Shown: in pieces, positions 36,390 through 45,116 of the stretch
Layout: every line of letters begins with the position of its first letter
How positions within the stretch are numbered: position 1 is the first letter of the stretch
From: Labilithrix sp.
GTDB taxonomy: Bacteria > Myxococcota_A > Polyangia > Polyangiales > Polyangiaceae
Reading direction: 5' to 3'
Assembly (NCBI GenBank): GCA_019637225.1
Contig: JAHBWC010000057.1
Location: 1-55,338, forward strand
Length of the DNA: 55,338 nucleotides
Translations under genes and position numbers: made by a program
The notes under the pieces: model-generated
What the model was told of the DNA's origin: nothing
Database searches by the model: none
The model's input: only the letters and a program-made list of their open reading frames with translations

Positions 36390-38960
36390 TCACCCGCGGC
36401 GATCCGGCGTGCGCGCGTCGGCGCTCACGTCGGCCTCGCGCTCCGCGGCCGTCGCCGGGGCGCCCGGTCGGTCGTCGGGCGCGTCGTCGGTCGTCTCGGC
36501 GATCGCGGCGAGCACGCGCCCCGGCTCGAAGGGCTTCTGCAGGAGCGGACGCCCCGAAGCCGCCAGGAAGCGCTCCACCTCGGGTACGAAGCCGATCCCC
36601 GACATGAAGACGAACGCGCGAGCCTGCTCGGGGTCCTGCTGTCGGACGAGCCCGTAGAGGCTCTCTCCCGACGTTCCCGGCATGCGCAAGTCGCAGAGGA
36701 CCGTGTCGAAGCGGGTCTTCGCGAGCTGTCGGAGCGCGCTCGCAGCGTCGTAGGCGATCGCGACGTCGTGGTGGACCTCGAGCTCCTCGGCCAGGGCGCG
36801 CGCCAGCGGCCTCTCGTCGTCCACGATGAGCACACGCCGGCGTGGGAACGACCTGCGCCCGACGGCGCGCGCGGGCGGCGGTGGCCACGACGTGCACGAG
36901 TCTCCAGCCGCCGGCAGCGAGAGGATGAACAGCGATCCGCGCGGACCGCTCGCGGTCTCGAACGTCGGGCTCACGACGCGGATCTCGCCGCCGGCGCGGG
37001 TGATGATGTCGCGGCTGATCGAGAGGCCGAGTCCCGTGCCTGCGTCGGGGCTCTTCGTCGTGAAGAACGGCGCCCAGATGCGCTGGAGGTTCTCCTTCGA
37101 GATGCCGCTGCCTGTGTCGGAGACGAGGATCTCGACCAGCGACTCGGTGCGTCGCGTCACGATCTCCACCGTCGACGACTCGCTTCCCTTGGTGATCGCG
37201 TCCGCGGCGTTGACGAGCAGGTTGAGGAGCACCTGACCGAGGCGCCCTGCGTCCATGCGCACCGGCGGCACGTCCGAGAGGTCCGTCACGAGCGAGGCGC
37301 GCTCCATGATGCGTCCGCGCGCGAGCGACAGCGCGCTCTCGACGACCTCGTTGACGTCGACGACGGACGCGCTCTCCGGGGCCTCGCGCGACGGGCTCGC
37401 GAACAGGCGGAGATCGCGCGCGATACGGACGATGCGCTTGGTCGAGTCGTTGAGCTCCTTCAGGAGCTCGCGAGCGCTGGTCGCCGAAGGCTCGGCCTCG
37501 GCGAGCACGCTCAGCACCTTGTCCATCGTCCCGAGGCCGAGCAGGATGAACGACGCGGGGTTGTTGATCTCGTGCGCGACGCTCGCCGCGAGGAGGCCGA
37601 CGATCGAGAGCCGGTCGGCCTGGATCGCGCGCGAACGCGCGGCGTGCTCCGCGCTCACGTCTGCGAGGATGCCCTCGATGGCGACGACCGCGCCGTCGTC
37701 GCCGCGGTGCGGATAGATCGTCCCGCGGACGGCGATTTCGTGCCCCGCGTGCCACTGGAGCCGTGCTTCGTACGACGGCGAGGCGCGGCCGGCCCGAGCG
37801 TGCTCGAGAGCGCCGTCGAACGCGCGGAGCGCGTCGGGATCGCGGTGCAGCGCGCGGAGGAAGCCCGGCGTGTGCAGGGCCTCCGAGGTGGGGACGCCGA
37901 GCACGCGCTCGGCGTGGCGGTTCAGGTACTTGAGCACACCGCCGCACGCGTCCAGGCGGAAGATGATGAGCGGAGCGTTGTCGAGGAGCGTCCGCAGCTC
38001 CTTCTCGAGCTCGTGGACGCGGCTGAGGTGGTGCGCGGCCTCGCGCTCGGCGATCACGACGTGCGACTCGTCGCGGATGAGGGCGTGCATCGACACGAGC
38101 GGATCGTCCTGCACCGCGGTCATCGTGACGGACACCGTGATCGGCTCCGAGCGCTCGCTCGAGCGCGGGGTCAACGTCGTGCGCACGGCGCGCGGGGCCG
38201 CGGAGGGTGGCGGCAGCTCGTCGAGGTCGAGGACCTCGGAGATCGGCGTGCCGATGAGCGCGGCGCGACTCGCGCCGATGAGCGTCGCCGCGGCGACGTT
38301 CGCGTCGCTGATGCGTCCGTCTTCGTCCCAGGCGAGCATCGCGTCACCCGAGGTCTCGAGGATCATCGCGAGCCGCCGCTCGCGAGTGCGCGTGACGGAG
38401 CGATCGAACGTCTCGCCGAAGAGGCTCGCCAGGAGCTGGAGCAGGTCGATCGGCGCCTTGCTCGCGAAGCCGGGCTCACGGAACGCCACGATGACCTTGC
38501 CGACGATGGCCCCGGTCTCCTCGCGCGCCGGCGGCGAGGGCCGGCCCGCGTCCTCGAGCGTCCAGCTGCGCTGTCGGATCGGCACGATCGCGTACGAGAG
38601 GAAGCCCCACTGGACGGCGATCTGATCGAGCGTCTCGGCGTTCCTCGTGTCGTCGCAGAGCTTGATCGTCCCCTTCGTGAGGACGGACTCCTCCTTGGGG
38701 CTGTGCGGAAAGCGCGCGCCGAACGGCGGCAGCGGGCGACCTCCCTCGGCGAGGGAGGCCGCGTACAGCCGCTTCCCGGCCGGGTCCGGCACCACGATCG
38801 CGAGGCAATCGAGGGGCAGGTAGCGGGAAAGGACGCGCGCGAGCGCCTCGAAGGTCTCGCGCCTGAACAGGTTGTTGTCGTGCGCCGCGACGCGGAGCAC
38901 TTCGTTCATCGCCGCGAGGTGGCGCTCTCGATCGGTCGACTCCGCCTCTTCGTCGGCCAT
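36390..38960 (-). CDS. Hybrid sensor histidine kinase/response regulator
   Basis: The protein has 856 residues from ATG 38960 (MADEEAESTDRERHLAAM). Order: GAF-like input (residues 30-185), two PAS-like sensor segments (about 200-320 and 325-450), dimerisation domain with phospho-acceptor His463 in SVAHEINNPASF, HATPase (NLLVNAADAITKG; DTGSGISKENLQ; TGLGLSISRDII), and a C-terminal receiver (IVDDE, Asp757 in LCDLRMPG, LLQKPF). No membrane segment, so it is soluble. A G9 tract sits directly upstream of its ATG. It lacks an adjacent DNA-binding regulator, so the output partner is unknown. Confidence 0.9.
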   Translation of the reverse strand: MADEEAESTDRERHLAAMNEVLRVAAHDNNLFRRETFEALARVLSRYLPLDCLAIVVPDPAGKRLYAASLAEGGRPLPPFGARFPHSPKEESVLTKGTIKLCDDTRNAETLDQIAVQWGFLSYAIVPIRQRSWTLEDAGRPSPPAREETGAIVGKVIVAFREPGFASKAPIDLLQLLASLFGETFDRSVTRTRERRLAMILETSGDAMLAWDEDGRISDANVAAATLIGASRAALIGTPISEVLDLDELPPPSAAPRAVRTTLTPRSSERSEPITVSVTMTAVQDDPLVSMHALIRDESHVVIAEREAAHHLSRVHELEKELRTLLDNAPLIIFRLDACGGVLKYLNRHAERVLGVPTSEALHTPGFLRALHRDPDALRAFDGALEHARAGRASPSYEARLQWHAGHEIAVRGTIYPHRGDDGAVVAIEGILADVSAEHAARSRAIQADRLSIVGLLAASVAHEINNPASFILLGLGTMDKVLSVLAEAEPSATSARELLKELNDSTKRIVRIARDLRLFASPSREAPESASVVDVNEVVESALSLARGRIMERASLVTDLSDVPPVRMDAGRLGQVLLNLLVNAADAITKGSESSTVEIVTRRTESLVEILVSDTGSGISKENLQRIWAPFFTTKSPDAGTGLGLSISRDIITRAGGEIRVVSPTFETASGPRGSLFILSLPAAGDSCTSWPPPPARAVGRRSFPRRRVLIVDDERPLARALAEELEVHHDVAIAYDAASALRQLAKTRFDTVLCDLRMPGTSGESLYGLVRQQDPEQARAFVFMSGIGFVPEVERFLAASGRPLLQKPFEPGRVLAAIAETTDDAPDDRPGAPATAAEREADVSADARTPDRRG

Positions 38961-38969
38961 CCCCCCCCC
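38961..38969 (-). promoter_or_regulatory. G9 homopolymer abutting the histidine kinase start
   Basis: Reading the minus strand, nine G precede ATG 38960 directly and replace a normal Shine-Dalgarno spacing. Tracts of this length are prone to slippage, which could change expression of the kinase. An AT-rich stretch suitable for a promoter lies just beyond at 38995-39030. Confidence 0.5.
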
Positions 38970-39061
38970 AGTACTCGATCTCTCGAGCTCGTGGATGATA
39001 CGATAAAAACGCTACAAAGGTGGAAAATGGCCGAGCGGCCCGTCGCTGCGGGGCTCCGGGC

Positions 39062-40264
39062 CTACGGGTTCACGAGCGAGAGGCGGTAGACGTCCTCGCT
39101 CCACTCCTGGCGACACGTGTTCACCGGGTCGGGCACGTCGGCCCAACCGCCGATCAGGTAGTGCTGGTTGTCGACCGTCGCGCCGCGCACGAACTCGATG
39201 CGCGGAGCGTGTCCGACGACGTCGAGCTTCTGCCAGATCTCGGTGGAGAGGTCGAAGGCCCATATCTCGTCGATCGCGGTCGTCCGTTCGGCGAAGCCCG
39301 TACAGAGTACGCTCGAAGCGGTGTGGCCGGCGGTGTGAACGACGTACTTCTTGCCGCCGGGGGCCCGAAGGATCGACAGGGTCCCTTCGTCGCGCGCGGC
39401 GGCGGGGATGCTCGGGAGCTGTCGGAACCTGTTCGTCGCGACGTGGTAGACCCAGAAGTCGCCGATCGTCTGAAACCCGATCGACGTCGAGCGGTGTCCG
39501 TTGAAGAGGTAGATGTCGCCGCCGTCGTCGTCGACCGTGGTCGCGCCGATGAACCGCGCCTCGGGGACGGGACCGGACGGGGTGAGCTGGGTCCACCGCT
39601 CGGTGCTCGTGTCGAAGCGCCATAGCTCGTTGTTCAGAGCGAAGACGCGGCTCAGGCCGCCGAACATGTACATCGAGCCCCGATAGAACTCCGCGTTGCA
39701 GCCGGCGCGGGGCGTTGGCCTCGCGCCCACCGGCTCGATCGCTTGCCAGCGCTCGTCGGACACGCGGTAGCGCCAGAGCGTGTCGAAGACGGCGAACGAC
39801 TGGAAGAACGCAGGGTCGCCCTGGAAGAGGAAGTGCGCCCCGCCGAAGGAGAGCAGCGAGCCGCCGCGGCGGTCGTCCCCGACCGTGCAATGAAACGCCG
39901 TCGAGGGCGGGGACGCGCTGCGCTCGCGTCGCTCGGTCATCCGCACACGCCGGTGCCGCTTGGGATCGAGCCGGAACAGGTCGTCGCGGAACGTGTTGGT
40001 CTGCGTCGCGATGTCGTCCTCGACGCCACGGAGGACGAAGATGTCGTCCTTCACGGCGACCACCTGGTGCCCGGTCCGGTGGAGGAACGGATCGCCCTCC
40101 ACGCGCAGCCTCTCGATCTTCGCCTTCGGCACGCGCGCGCGATGCGCCGACGCTTGAACGCCGCTCTCGCCCTCGCTCTCGCCTCGGTCCACCACGCCGC
40201 CGCACGCGCCGACGAGAATCGAGCCTGAGAGCAGAGCCGCTCCCGAACAGATCTTCCCCTTCAT
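39062..40264 (-). CDS. Kelch-type beta-propeller lipoprotein
   Basis: The protein has 400 residues from ATG 40264 (MKGKICSGAALLSGSILVG). The lipobox LVGAC predicts acylation. The body is a beta-propeller with Kelch-like blades: GGAHFLFQG, TLWRYRVSDERWQAIEP, ELWRFDTSTERWTQLTP, DFWVYHVATNRFRQLPS, EIWAFDLSTEIWQKLDV. Kelch propellers bind proteins or sugars and are not enzymes themselves. It is divergent from the RCK gene, with a 209-bp AT-richer gap (GGATATGGATATTGTCTAAA) that likely holds both promoters. Function at the cell surface is unknown. Confidence 0.85.
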   Translation of the reverse strand: MKGKICSGAALLSGSILVGACGGVVDRGESEGESGVQASAHRARVPKAKIERLRVEGDPFLHRTGHQVVAVKDDIFVLRGVEDDIATQTNTFRDDLFRLDPKRHRRVRMTERRERSASPPSTAFHCTVGDDRRGGSLLSFGGAHFLFQGDPAFFQSFAVFDTLWRYRVSDERWQAIEPVGARPTPRAGCNAEFYRGSMYMFGGLSRVFALNNELWRFDTSTERWTQLTPSGPVPEARFIGATTVDDDGGDIYLFNGHRSTSIGFQTIGDFWVYHVATNRFRQLPSIPAAARDEGTLSILRAPGGKKYVVHTAGHTASSVLCTGFAERTTAIDEIWAFDLSTEIWQKLDVVGHAPRIEFVRGATVDNQHYLIGGWADVPDPVNTCRQEWSEDVYRLSLVNP

Positions 40265-40473
40265 GCGAACCTCCCGCGATCGCCCCCCACTCCCGTCGTA
40301 CGTGTTCTCGCGGTGGCAGGATATGGATATTGTCTAAACCGACGAATGTGGGGGAGTGCTTGGGCGACAGCAGGCGCGGACGGCCGCGCTTCAGGCCGTC
40401 GCGCCCACACGGGTCGTTTGGGTGATTTTCCTCGCGGTTACGCGTCCGCGCCGCTACCTCTCGAGCCGGTTCG

Positions 40474-41523
40474 ATGCCTCGTCGTCACGGTCCGCACTAC
40501 GCGCAGTCGCCCTCGGTGGGCAGGCTGTTCTTCTGGCACTTCGCGGGCCGCTTCGCCCCCTGGCTGGTCGGGCTCGTCGCGTACCTGCTCGTCGCGACGA
40601 TCGTCCTGCGCTGGGACATGGCTCGCCACGGCGAGCCGCTCGACGATTTCGGCGCGGATCTTTACGGGATGTACACGCAGCTCTTCTTCGAGCCGACGCA
40701 GCCGCTCCCGCATGCGCCGCTCGCGCGCGCGATCTTCTGGATCACGCCGCTGCTCGGAGCGGGTCTCATCTTGCGCGGCGTCGTGAGGGTCGGCGGCTCG
40801 CTGTTCGACGCCGACGAGCGGCACAACCTCTGGGTGAAGATCATGACCGAACGGATGAAGGATCACATCGTCGTCTGCGGCCTCGGACACGTCGGGATCC
40901 GGGTCGTCGAGTCGCTCAAGCGGCTGGGCGCCCCCGTCATCGCGCTCGAGAAGAACAAGGAGAACTCCTTCGCGTCGACGGTCGAAGAGCTCGGCTTCCC
41001 GGTCCTTTACGGCGACGTGCGGCGCGACGCGCTCCTCATCGAGGCCGGCGTCCAGCGCGCGAAGGCGATCGTGTGCGCGACGGACAACGATCTCGCGAAC
41101 CTCGAGGTCGCGATCGACGCGAAGCGGGAGAACCCGAACATCCGTGTCGTGATGCGCATGTTCGACCAGCGCGTGGCCAGCAAGATGCGCTCGGCGCTCG
41201 ACGTCGACGAGACGTTCAGCACGAGCGCGCTCTCCGGCCCGCTCGCGGCCCTCCAGGCGACCGAGTCCGGCGTGCGCGGCGTCTACTACCTCGAGGACGG
41301 GAGCATGCGCGTCGACATGGAGGTCCCGGCCCCTCCCGGCTGGTGGGGCCGCACGGTGATGCTCTGCGAGGACGCCGTCGACGGGCGCATCGTCGGGGTG
41401 CGGAAGCAAGGCGGCAAGCACACGCGGCCGCGCCACGACACGAAGCTCGCCGAAGGCGACGTCGTCACGATCGATCTCCCCGCCGAGTGCGTCGCGAAGC
41501 TCCGCTCGAGCACGGCGAGCTGA
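40474..41523 (+). CDS. RCK (TrkA-N) domain membrane protein
   Basis: The protein has 349 residues from ATG 40474. Two membrane segments (WLVGLVAYLLVATIVLRW about 30-47; IFWITPLLGAGLILRGVVRV about 85-105) flank a loop, followed by an RCK/TrkA-N Rossmann domain (IVVCGLGHVGIRVVES, GxGxxG) and a TrkA-C-like end (VRKQGGKHTRPRHDTKLAEGD). The layout is that of a bacterial two-TM K+ channel, but no TVGYG-type selectivity filter is seen between the segments; instead the loop is GMYTQLFFEPTQPLPH. It is therefore probably a K+-channel homologue with altered or lost conduction, or a regulatory partner. Its stop overlaps a hairpin shared with the convergent gene. Confidence 0.8.
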   Translation: MPRRHGPHYAQSPSVGRLFFWHFAGRFAPWLVGLVAYLLVATIVLRWDMARHGEPLDDFGADLYGMYTQLFFEPTQPLPHAPLARAIFWITPLLGAGLILRGVVRVGGSLFDADERHNLWVKIMTERMKDHIVVCGLGHVGIRVVESLKRLGAPVIALEKNKENSFASTVEELGFPVLYGDVRRDALLIEAGVQRAKAIVCATDNDLANLEVAIDAKRENPNIRVVMRMFDQRVASKMRSALDVDETFSTSALSGPLAALQATESGVRGVYYLEDGSMRVDMEVPAPPGWWGRTVMLCEDAVDGRIVGVRKQGGKHTRPRHDTKLAEGDVVTIDLPAECVAKLRSSTAS

Positions 41524-41539
41524 GCGCGCGCGGGCTCAG
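41520..41539. terminator. Small hairpin over two convergent stop codons
   Basis: CTGAGC (41520-41525) pairs with GCTCAG (41534-41539) across an 8-nt GC loop. It contains the TGA of the RCK gene and the complementary TGA of the next minus-strand gene. Modest stem, no U-tract; a weak bidirectional terminator candidate. Confidence 0.35.
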
Positions 41540-42489
41540 GCGTGGGGCAGCCGCGCGCGCTCGGCCGTGTGCGGCCCGTCCACCGCTGCGAGCTCGAGCC
41601 AGTCGGCCTCCTCGAGCGACGAGGGCGCGACGCGGAGGTCGCCGGCGACGCGCGCGGTCGTCGCCTCCTCGGCGAGCTCGAGCGTGGCGCGCTCGTTCAT
41701 CAAGCGGCGACGCGTGAGGGCGAACATGAACGGGATGAACGCGATCCCGGTGATCGCCGTGAGGATCGGCGGTACGGCGAGGAGGAAGAGGCCCGGCATC
41801 GCGGACACGAGGATCACGATGCCCCACGCGCGCGCCCACTCGCGGTGGATCGAGAGCGTCGCGAGCCCCTCGCCGCCGAGCCGCGAGAGCTTTCGCCCGA
41901 ACGCGATCGCCAGCGCCATCAGCGCGAGGTGCGCGTGGCCGACGATGACGAGGGAGATGCGGATCCACCGCGCGAAGCTCTCGGCGGTCTCGGCGCCCGT
42001 GACGGAGATGAACGCGTAGTGAAGCGTGAGCGGTAGTAGGAGAGATATCGCCGCGAGCGGCAGCGTCGTGCTCCAGGCCTCGAGGGCGCCAAGGTGCCGC
42101 GCGAGCGGATGCAGCGGGTTGCTCGCGTCGATGCGCGCGAGGTCCGCGTCGAGCTCGCCCGTGAGCCGCGGGAGCGTCCAGCCGCGCGCTTGGCGGAACG
42201 AGCCGGCGACGCCGAGCACGACCCGCGCGAGCAGGTATGTGGCGACCGAGGCCGCACCGGCGCCGAGGAGCACGTGGGTCGGGGTGCCGTCGCTGGTGAG
42301 CAAGGCGCTCGCCGTCAGGCAGACCGCGCCGGCGATGCCGACCCCGCCTGCGAGGGCGCGCGCGATGCGCGCCGAGCGGATCGCGCGGAGGCGAGGCAAG
42401 AGCGGCACCACCGTCTCCCGCGCGAGCTTCGTCTCCGCGAGGCGCACTCCGACGATGTGGTGATACGCCGAGCGGTACGCGTTGCTCAT
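41536..42489 (-). CDS. Multi-span membrane protein, unknown function
   Basis: The protein has 317 residues from ATG 42489 (MSNAYRSAYHHIVGVRLAE). About six to seven hydrophobic segments are seen (GGVGIAGAVCLTASALL; AGAASVATYLLARVVLG; LPLAAISLLLPLTLHY; ISLVIVGHAHLALMALA; GIVILVSAMPGLFLLAV; PPILTAITGIAFIPFMFAL), with a soluble C-terminal 50 residues. No recognised family. It shares its last bases with the RCK gene's end. The large opposite-strand frame is a shadow. It could be a small transporter or envelope protein. Confidence 0.7.
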   Translation of the reverse strand: MSNAYRSAYHHIVGVRLAETKLARETVVPLLPRLRAIRSARIARALAGGVGIAGAVCLTASALLTSDGTPTHVLLGAGAASVATYLLARVVLGVAGSFRQARGWTLPRLTGELDADLARIDASNPLHPLARHLGALEAWSTTLPLAAISLLLPLTLHYAFISVTGAETAESFARWIRISLVIVGHAHLALMALAIAFGRKLSRLGGEGLATLSIHREWARAWGIVILVSAMPGLFLLAVPPILTAITGIAFIPFMFALTRRRLMNERATLELAEEATTARVAGDLRVAPSSLEEADWLELAAVDGPHTAERARLPHA

Positions 42490-42811
42490 GTTCTCCTCGT
42501 AGGGCCGATGCGCGAGCCTTCAATCCGCCCGCGCGGGCCGGAGCTCCCCTTCGATGTGTAGCCGCCGCGCCGCATACGCCACGGGGAACATCGGCGAACG
42601 GTCGCGAGCGTGACGCGAGCGGCGGTGTCGGGGCTCTTCGAGCGTAACCACGCGGACTCGCCCTCGAGGCCTCCCGAGCGTCCGGACATCGCGCCTGCGG
42701 ACGTGACACCGACGCCAGGGGCGGCGTTCCCGATTTCGCGCGAATGATCGGCATTTCTCGCCAAGCGGCCCGACCGGAGCGCGTGGCGCGGCGCTTGCGA
42801 AAGGGGACGCA
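42490..42811. other. Intergenic, nothing recognised
   Basis: 322 bp between divergent genes. Both starts must have promoters here, but no clear -10/-35 or operator is seen. Some GC-rich frames are open but not protein-like. Confidence 0.6.
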
Positions 42812-44755
42812 ATGGCCCGCCCGAACCGCCCTTCGCTTTCGCTTCTCCCCGTCCTCTTCGCCGTCGCGGCTTCCGCCGCGTGCGCCGATTCGTCGTCCGA
42901 GTCCCGCTCCGCGTCCTCCCCCGGCGACGGCTCGAGGAACGCCGGAGCGGCCGCGCCCGGCACGAGCTCCGACGGCGCGTCGAGCGGCGGCTCCGCGGAG
43001 CGCGCGATGGCCGAGGCCGACGTCGTGCAGCTCGTCGACGGTCGCCTCTTCGCGATGTCGAAATCCGGCACGCTCTCGATCATCGACGCGTCACGTCCGG
43101 GACGCCTCGCGATGCTCGGTCAGGCGTACCTCCCCGGCGAGCCGTTCGAGATGTACCTGCGCGGCGATCTCCTCGTCGTGATGACGAACGGCGCATACTC
43201 GGTGACGGGGCAAGCGAACGAGCCCGCGCGCGCCGACCGAGGCGAGACGCACGGCCGGGCGGCGTCTCCGTCGCCCGCCTCGTCACGGAGCCCCGACGCC
43301 AGCGCGGGCGTGATCGTGATCAACGTGAAGGACCCGGGGCTCATGCAGCGGGTCGCGACGTTCCCGGTCCCGGGCGAGATCGCCGACTCGCGCATCGTCG
43401 GCGACATCCTCTACGTCGCGACCTACGAGAACGCGTCCTGCTACAGCTGCGGCAAGAGCCCGCGCACGATGGTGACGTCGTTCGACGTCTCCTCTCCCGC
43501 GGCGATGCAGCAGGTCGATCACGTCGCGTTCGAGAACGGCGCCGCGTACGGCGCGAGCTGGGGAGCGAACGGCCACAAGCGCAGCATCATCGCCACGAGC
43601 GAGCGCCTCTACGTCGGCGGTCACGCCGACATCACGCCGACCTACGGCGACGGCCCGGACGAGGGCGTGATCGACGTGCTCGACATCACCGATCCGCGCG
43701 GCGTGCTCGGCCGCGGCGCGCACATCGAGACGCGCGGCGCCATCCTGAGCCGCTGGCAGATGGACGAGAAGGACGGCGTGCTCCGCGTCGTCAGCCAGCG
43801 CGGGATCGGCTACGCGCCCAACGGCGTCGGCAGCCCCGAGGTCCAGACGTTCCACATCTGGAACACCCGGTCGCTCCAGGCGATGGGCAGCACGAGCTTG
43901 CAGCTGCCGCGCCAGGAGGGGCTCAAGGCCGTCCGGTTCGACGGCGCGCGCGCGTACGCGATCACGTTCAACGAGACCGATCCGCTCTTCGTGATCGACC
44001 TCGCGAACGAGGCGGCGCCGCGGCAGCGCGGTGAGCTGCACATGCCCGGATGGGTGTTCCACCTCGAGCCGCGCGGCGATCGCCTCCTCGGGCTCGGCCT
44101 CGACCGGACGGACTCACGCGGGCACCTGAACGTCTCGCTCTTCGACGTCGCGGACATGGATGACCCGAAGATGCTCGGGCGCGTTCCGTTCGGATCGACC
44201 GCCTACACCACCGACAGCTCGATCGTGAGCTACGAGCTGCCCGAGGATCAGGATCGGATCCAGAAGGCGTTCCGGGTCTTCGAGGACGGGCTCATCACCG
44301 TCCCGTTCTCCGCGGGGCAGGTGTTCGCGAACGGCGCGGGGTGCGAAGGTCAGGGCGGAGGCATTCAGCTCATCGACTGGAGGGGCGATGCGCTCACCAA
44401 GCAAGTCACGCTCGCCGTCGCCGGCAACCCGCGGCGCGCGCTCCTGAACCAGGGCGAGCTCCTCGCGGTCTCCGACTCCAACGTCACGTCGTTCGACATC
44501 GGCCGCCGCGACCTAGCCCTGAAGACGGCCGATCTCGTCATCGGCTCGTGCGAGGTGCGTCCCATCGCGAACAACGGCGGCGGCGTCACCGGCGGCCAGT
44601 TCGTCGAGGGTCGCGACGACGACGACTACTACCGCGGCCACTGGCGGTGCTCGGCCGGGGGCGCCGGCGCCGCGCGAGGCTCGCTCTGGGCAGGGCTCGC
44701 GCTCGGCCTCGCGGTCGCGGGCGGCGCTGTCCGTCGCAGGCGTCGCCACGGCTGA
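42812..44755 (+). CDS. Secreted beta-propeller protein with MYXO-CTERM-like tail
   Basis: The protein has 647 residues from ATG 42812. The signal peptide ends in a lipobox-like AASAAC. A low-complexity linker follows (Ser/Gly/Ala, residues 25-65). The body is a repetitive beta-propeller (VVQLVDGRLFAMSKSGTL, SIIDASRPGRLAML, ILYVATYENASCYSCGKS, LYVGGHADITPTYGDG) of the type predicted for secreted beta-propeller proteins in myxobacteria and related phyla. The C-terminus is Cys, a Gly/Ala-rich segment, a hydrophobic helix and RRRRR (WRCSAGGAGAARG... to the end). That is the MYXO-CTERM sorting pattern, so both lipid and C-terminal processing could apply. Function unknown. Confidence 0.85.
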   Translation: MARPNRPSLSLLPVLFAVAASAACADSSSESRSASSPGDGSRNAGAAAPGTSSDGASSGGSAERAMAEADVVQLVDGRLFAMSKSGTLSIIDASRPGRLAMLGQAYLPGEPFEMYLRGDLLVVMTNGAYSVTGQANEPARADRGETHGRAASPSPASSRSPDASAGVIVINVKDPGLMQRVATFPVPGEIADSRIVGDILYVATYENASCYSCGKSPRTMVTSFDVSSPAAMQQVDHVAFENGAAYGASWGANGHKRSIIATSERLYVGGHADITPTYGDGPDEGVIDVLDITDPRGVLGRGAHIETRGAILSRWQMDEKDGVLRVVSQRGIGYAPNGVGSPEVQTFHIWNTRSLQAMGSTSLQLPRQEGLKAVRFDGARAYAITFNETDPLFVIDLANEAAPRQRGELHMPGWVFHLEPRGDRLLGLGLDRTDSRGHLNVSLFDVADMDDPKMLGRVPFGSTAYTTDSSIVSYELPEDQDRIQKAFRVFEDGLITVPFSAGQVFANGAGCEGQGGGIQLIDWRGDALTKQVTLAVAGNPRRALLNQGELLAVSDSNVTSFDIGRRDLALKTADLVIGSCEVRPIANNGGGVTGGQFVEGRDDDDYYRGHWRCSAGGAGAARGSLWAGLALGLAVAGGAVRRRRRHG

Positions 44756-45116
44756 CCTCGACGACATCGCGAGCCGTATCGGCCCCTTGCCGCGCATCCC
44801 CGCTCCGGGCGCGCGCGTGCGGGGCCTCGCCGCGGGGCCGGAAAACGACGGGCCGTTGACGATTTAGTGATGAAACGCGCCCGCCGACGGCATTGCTACT
44901 GTGAAGACCCCGCGCGCGCCTCCTCCCCCCAGCGCGCGCCCGGCCCTGGTGTGCACCGGCCAACGCACACCGTCATCGTCCTTCGCTCGGAGCGGCTGCC
45001 ATGAAGCTCAGCTTGTAGCGTTTTCGTCGCCGGCCCCAGGGCGGCGCCCCCGCGGCCTCGAGCGCGGTTTGTGGCGCCCACTCCGGCGCGGGGAGCGGTA
45101 GACTCCACGCCCCGAA
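44756..45116. other. Intergenic region upstream of ettA
   Basis: 361 bp with no gene. It contains an AT-richer patch (GACGATTTAGTGATGAAAC, about 44858-44876) that may be a promoter element, but no clear match. No terminator with U-tract is seen after the propeller gene. Confidence 0.5.
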
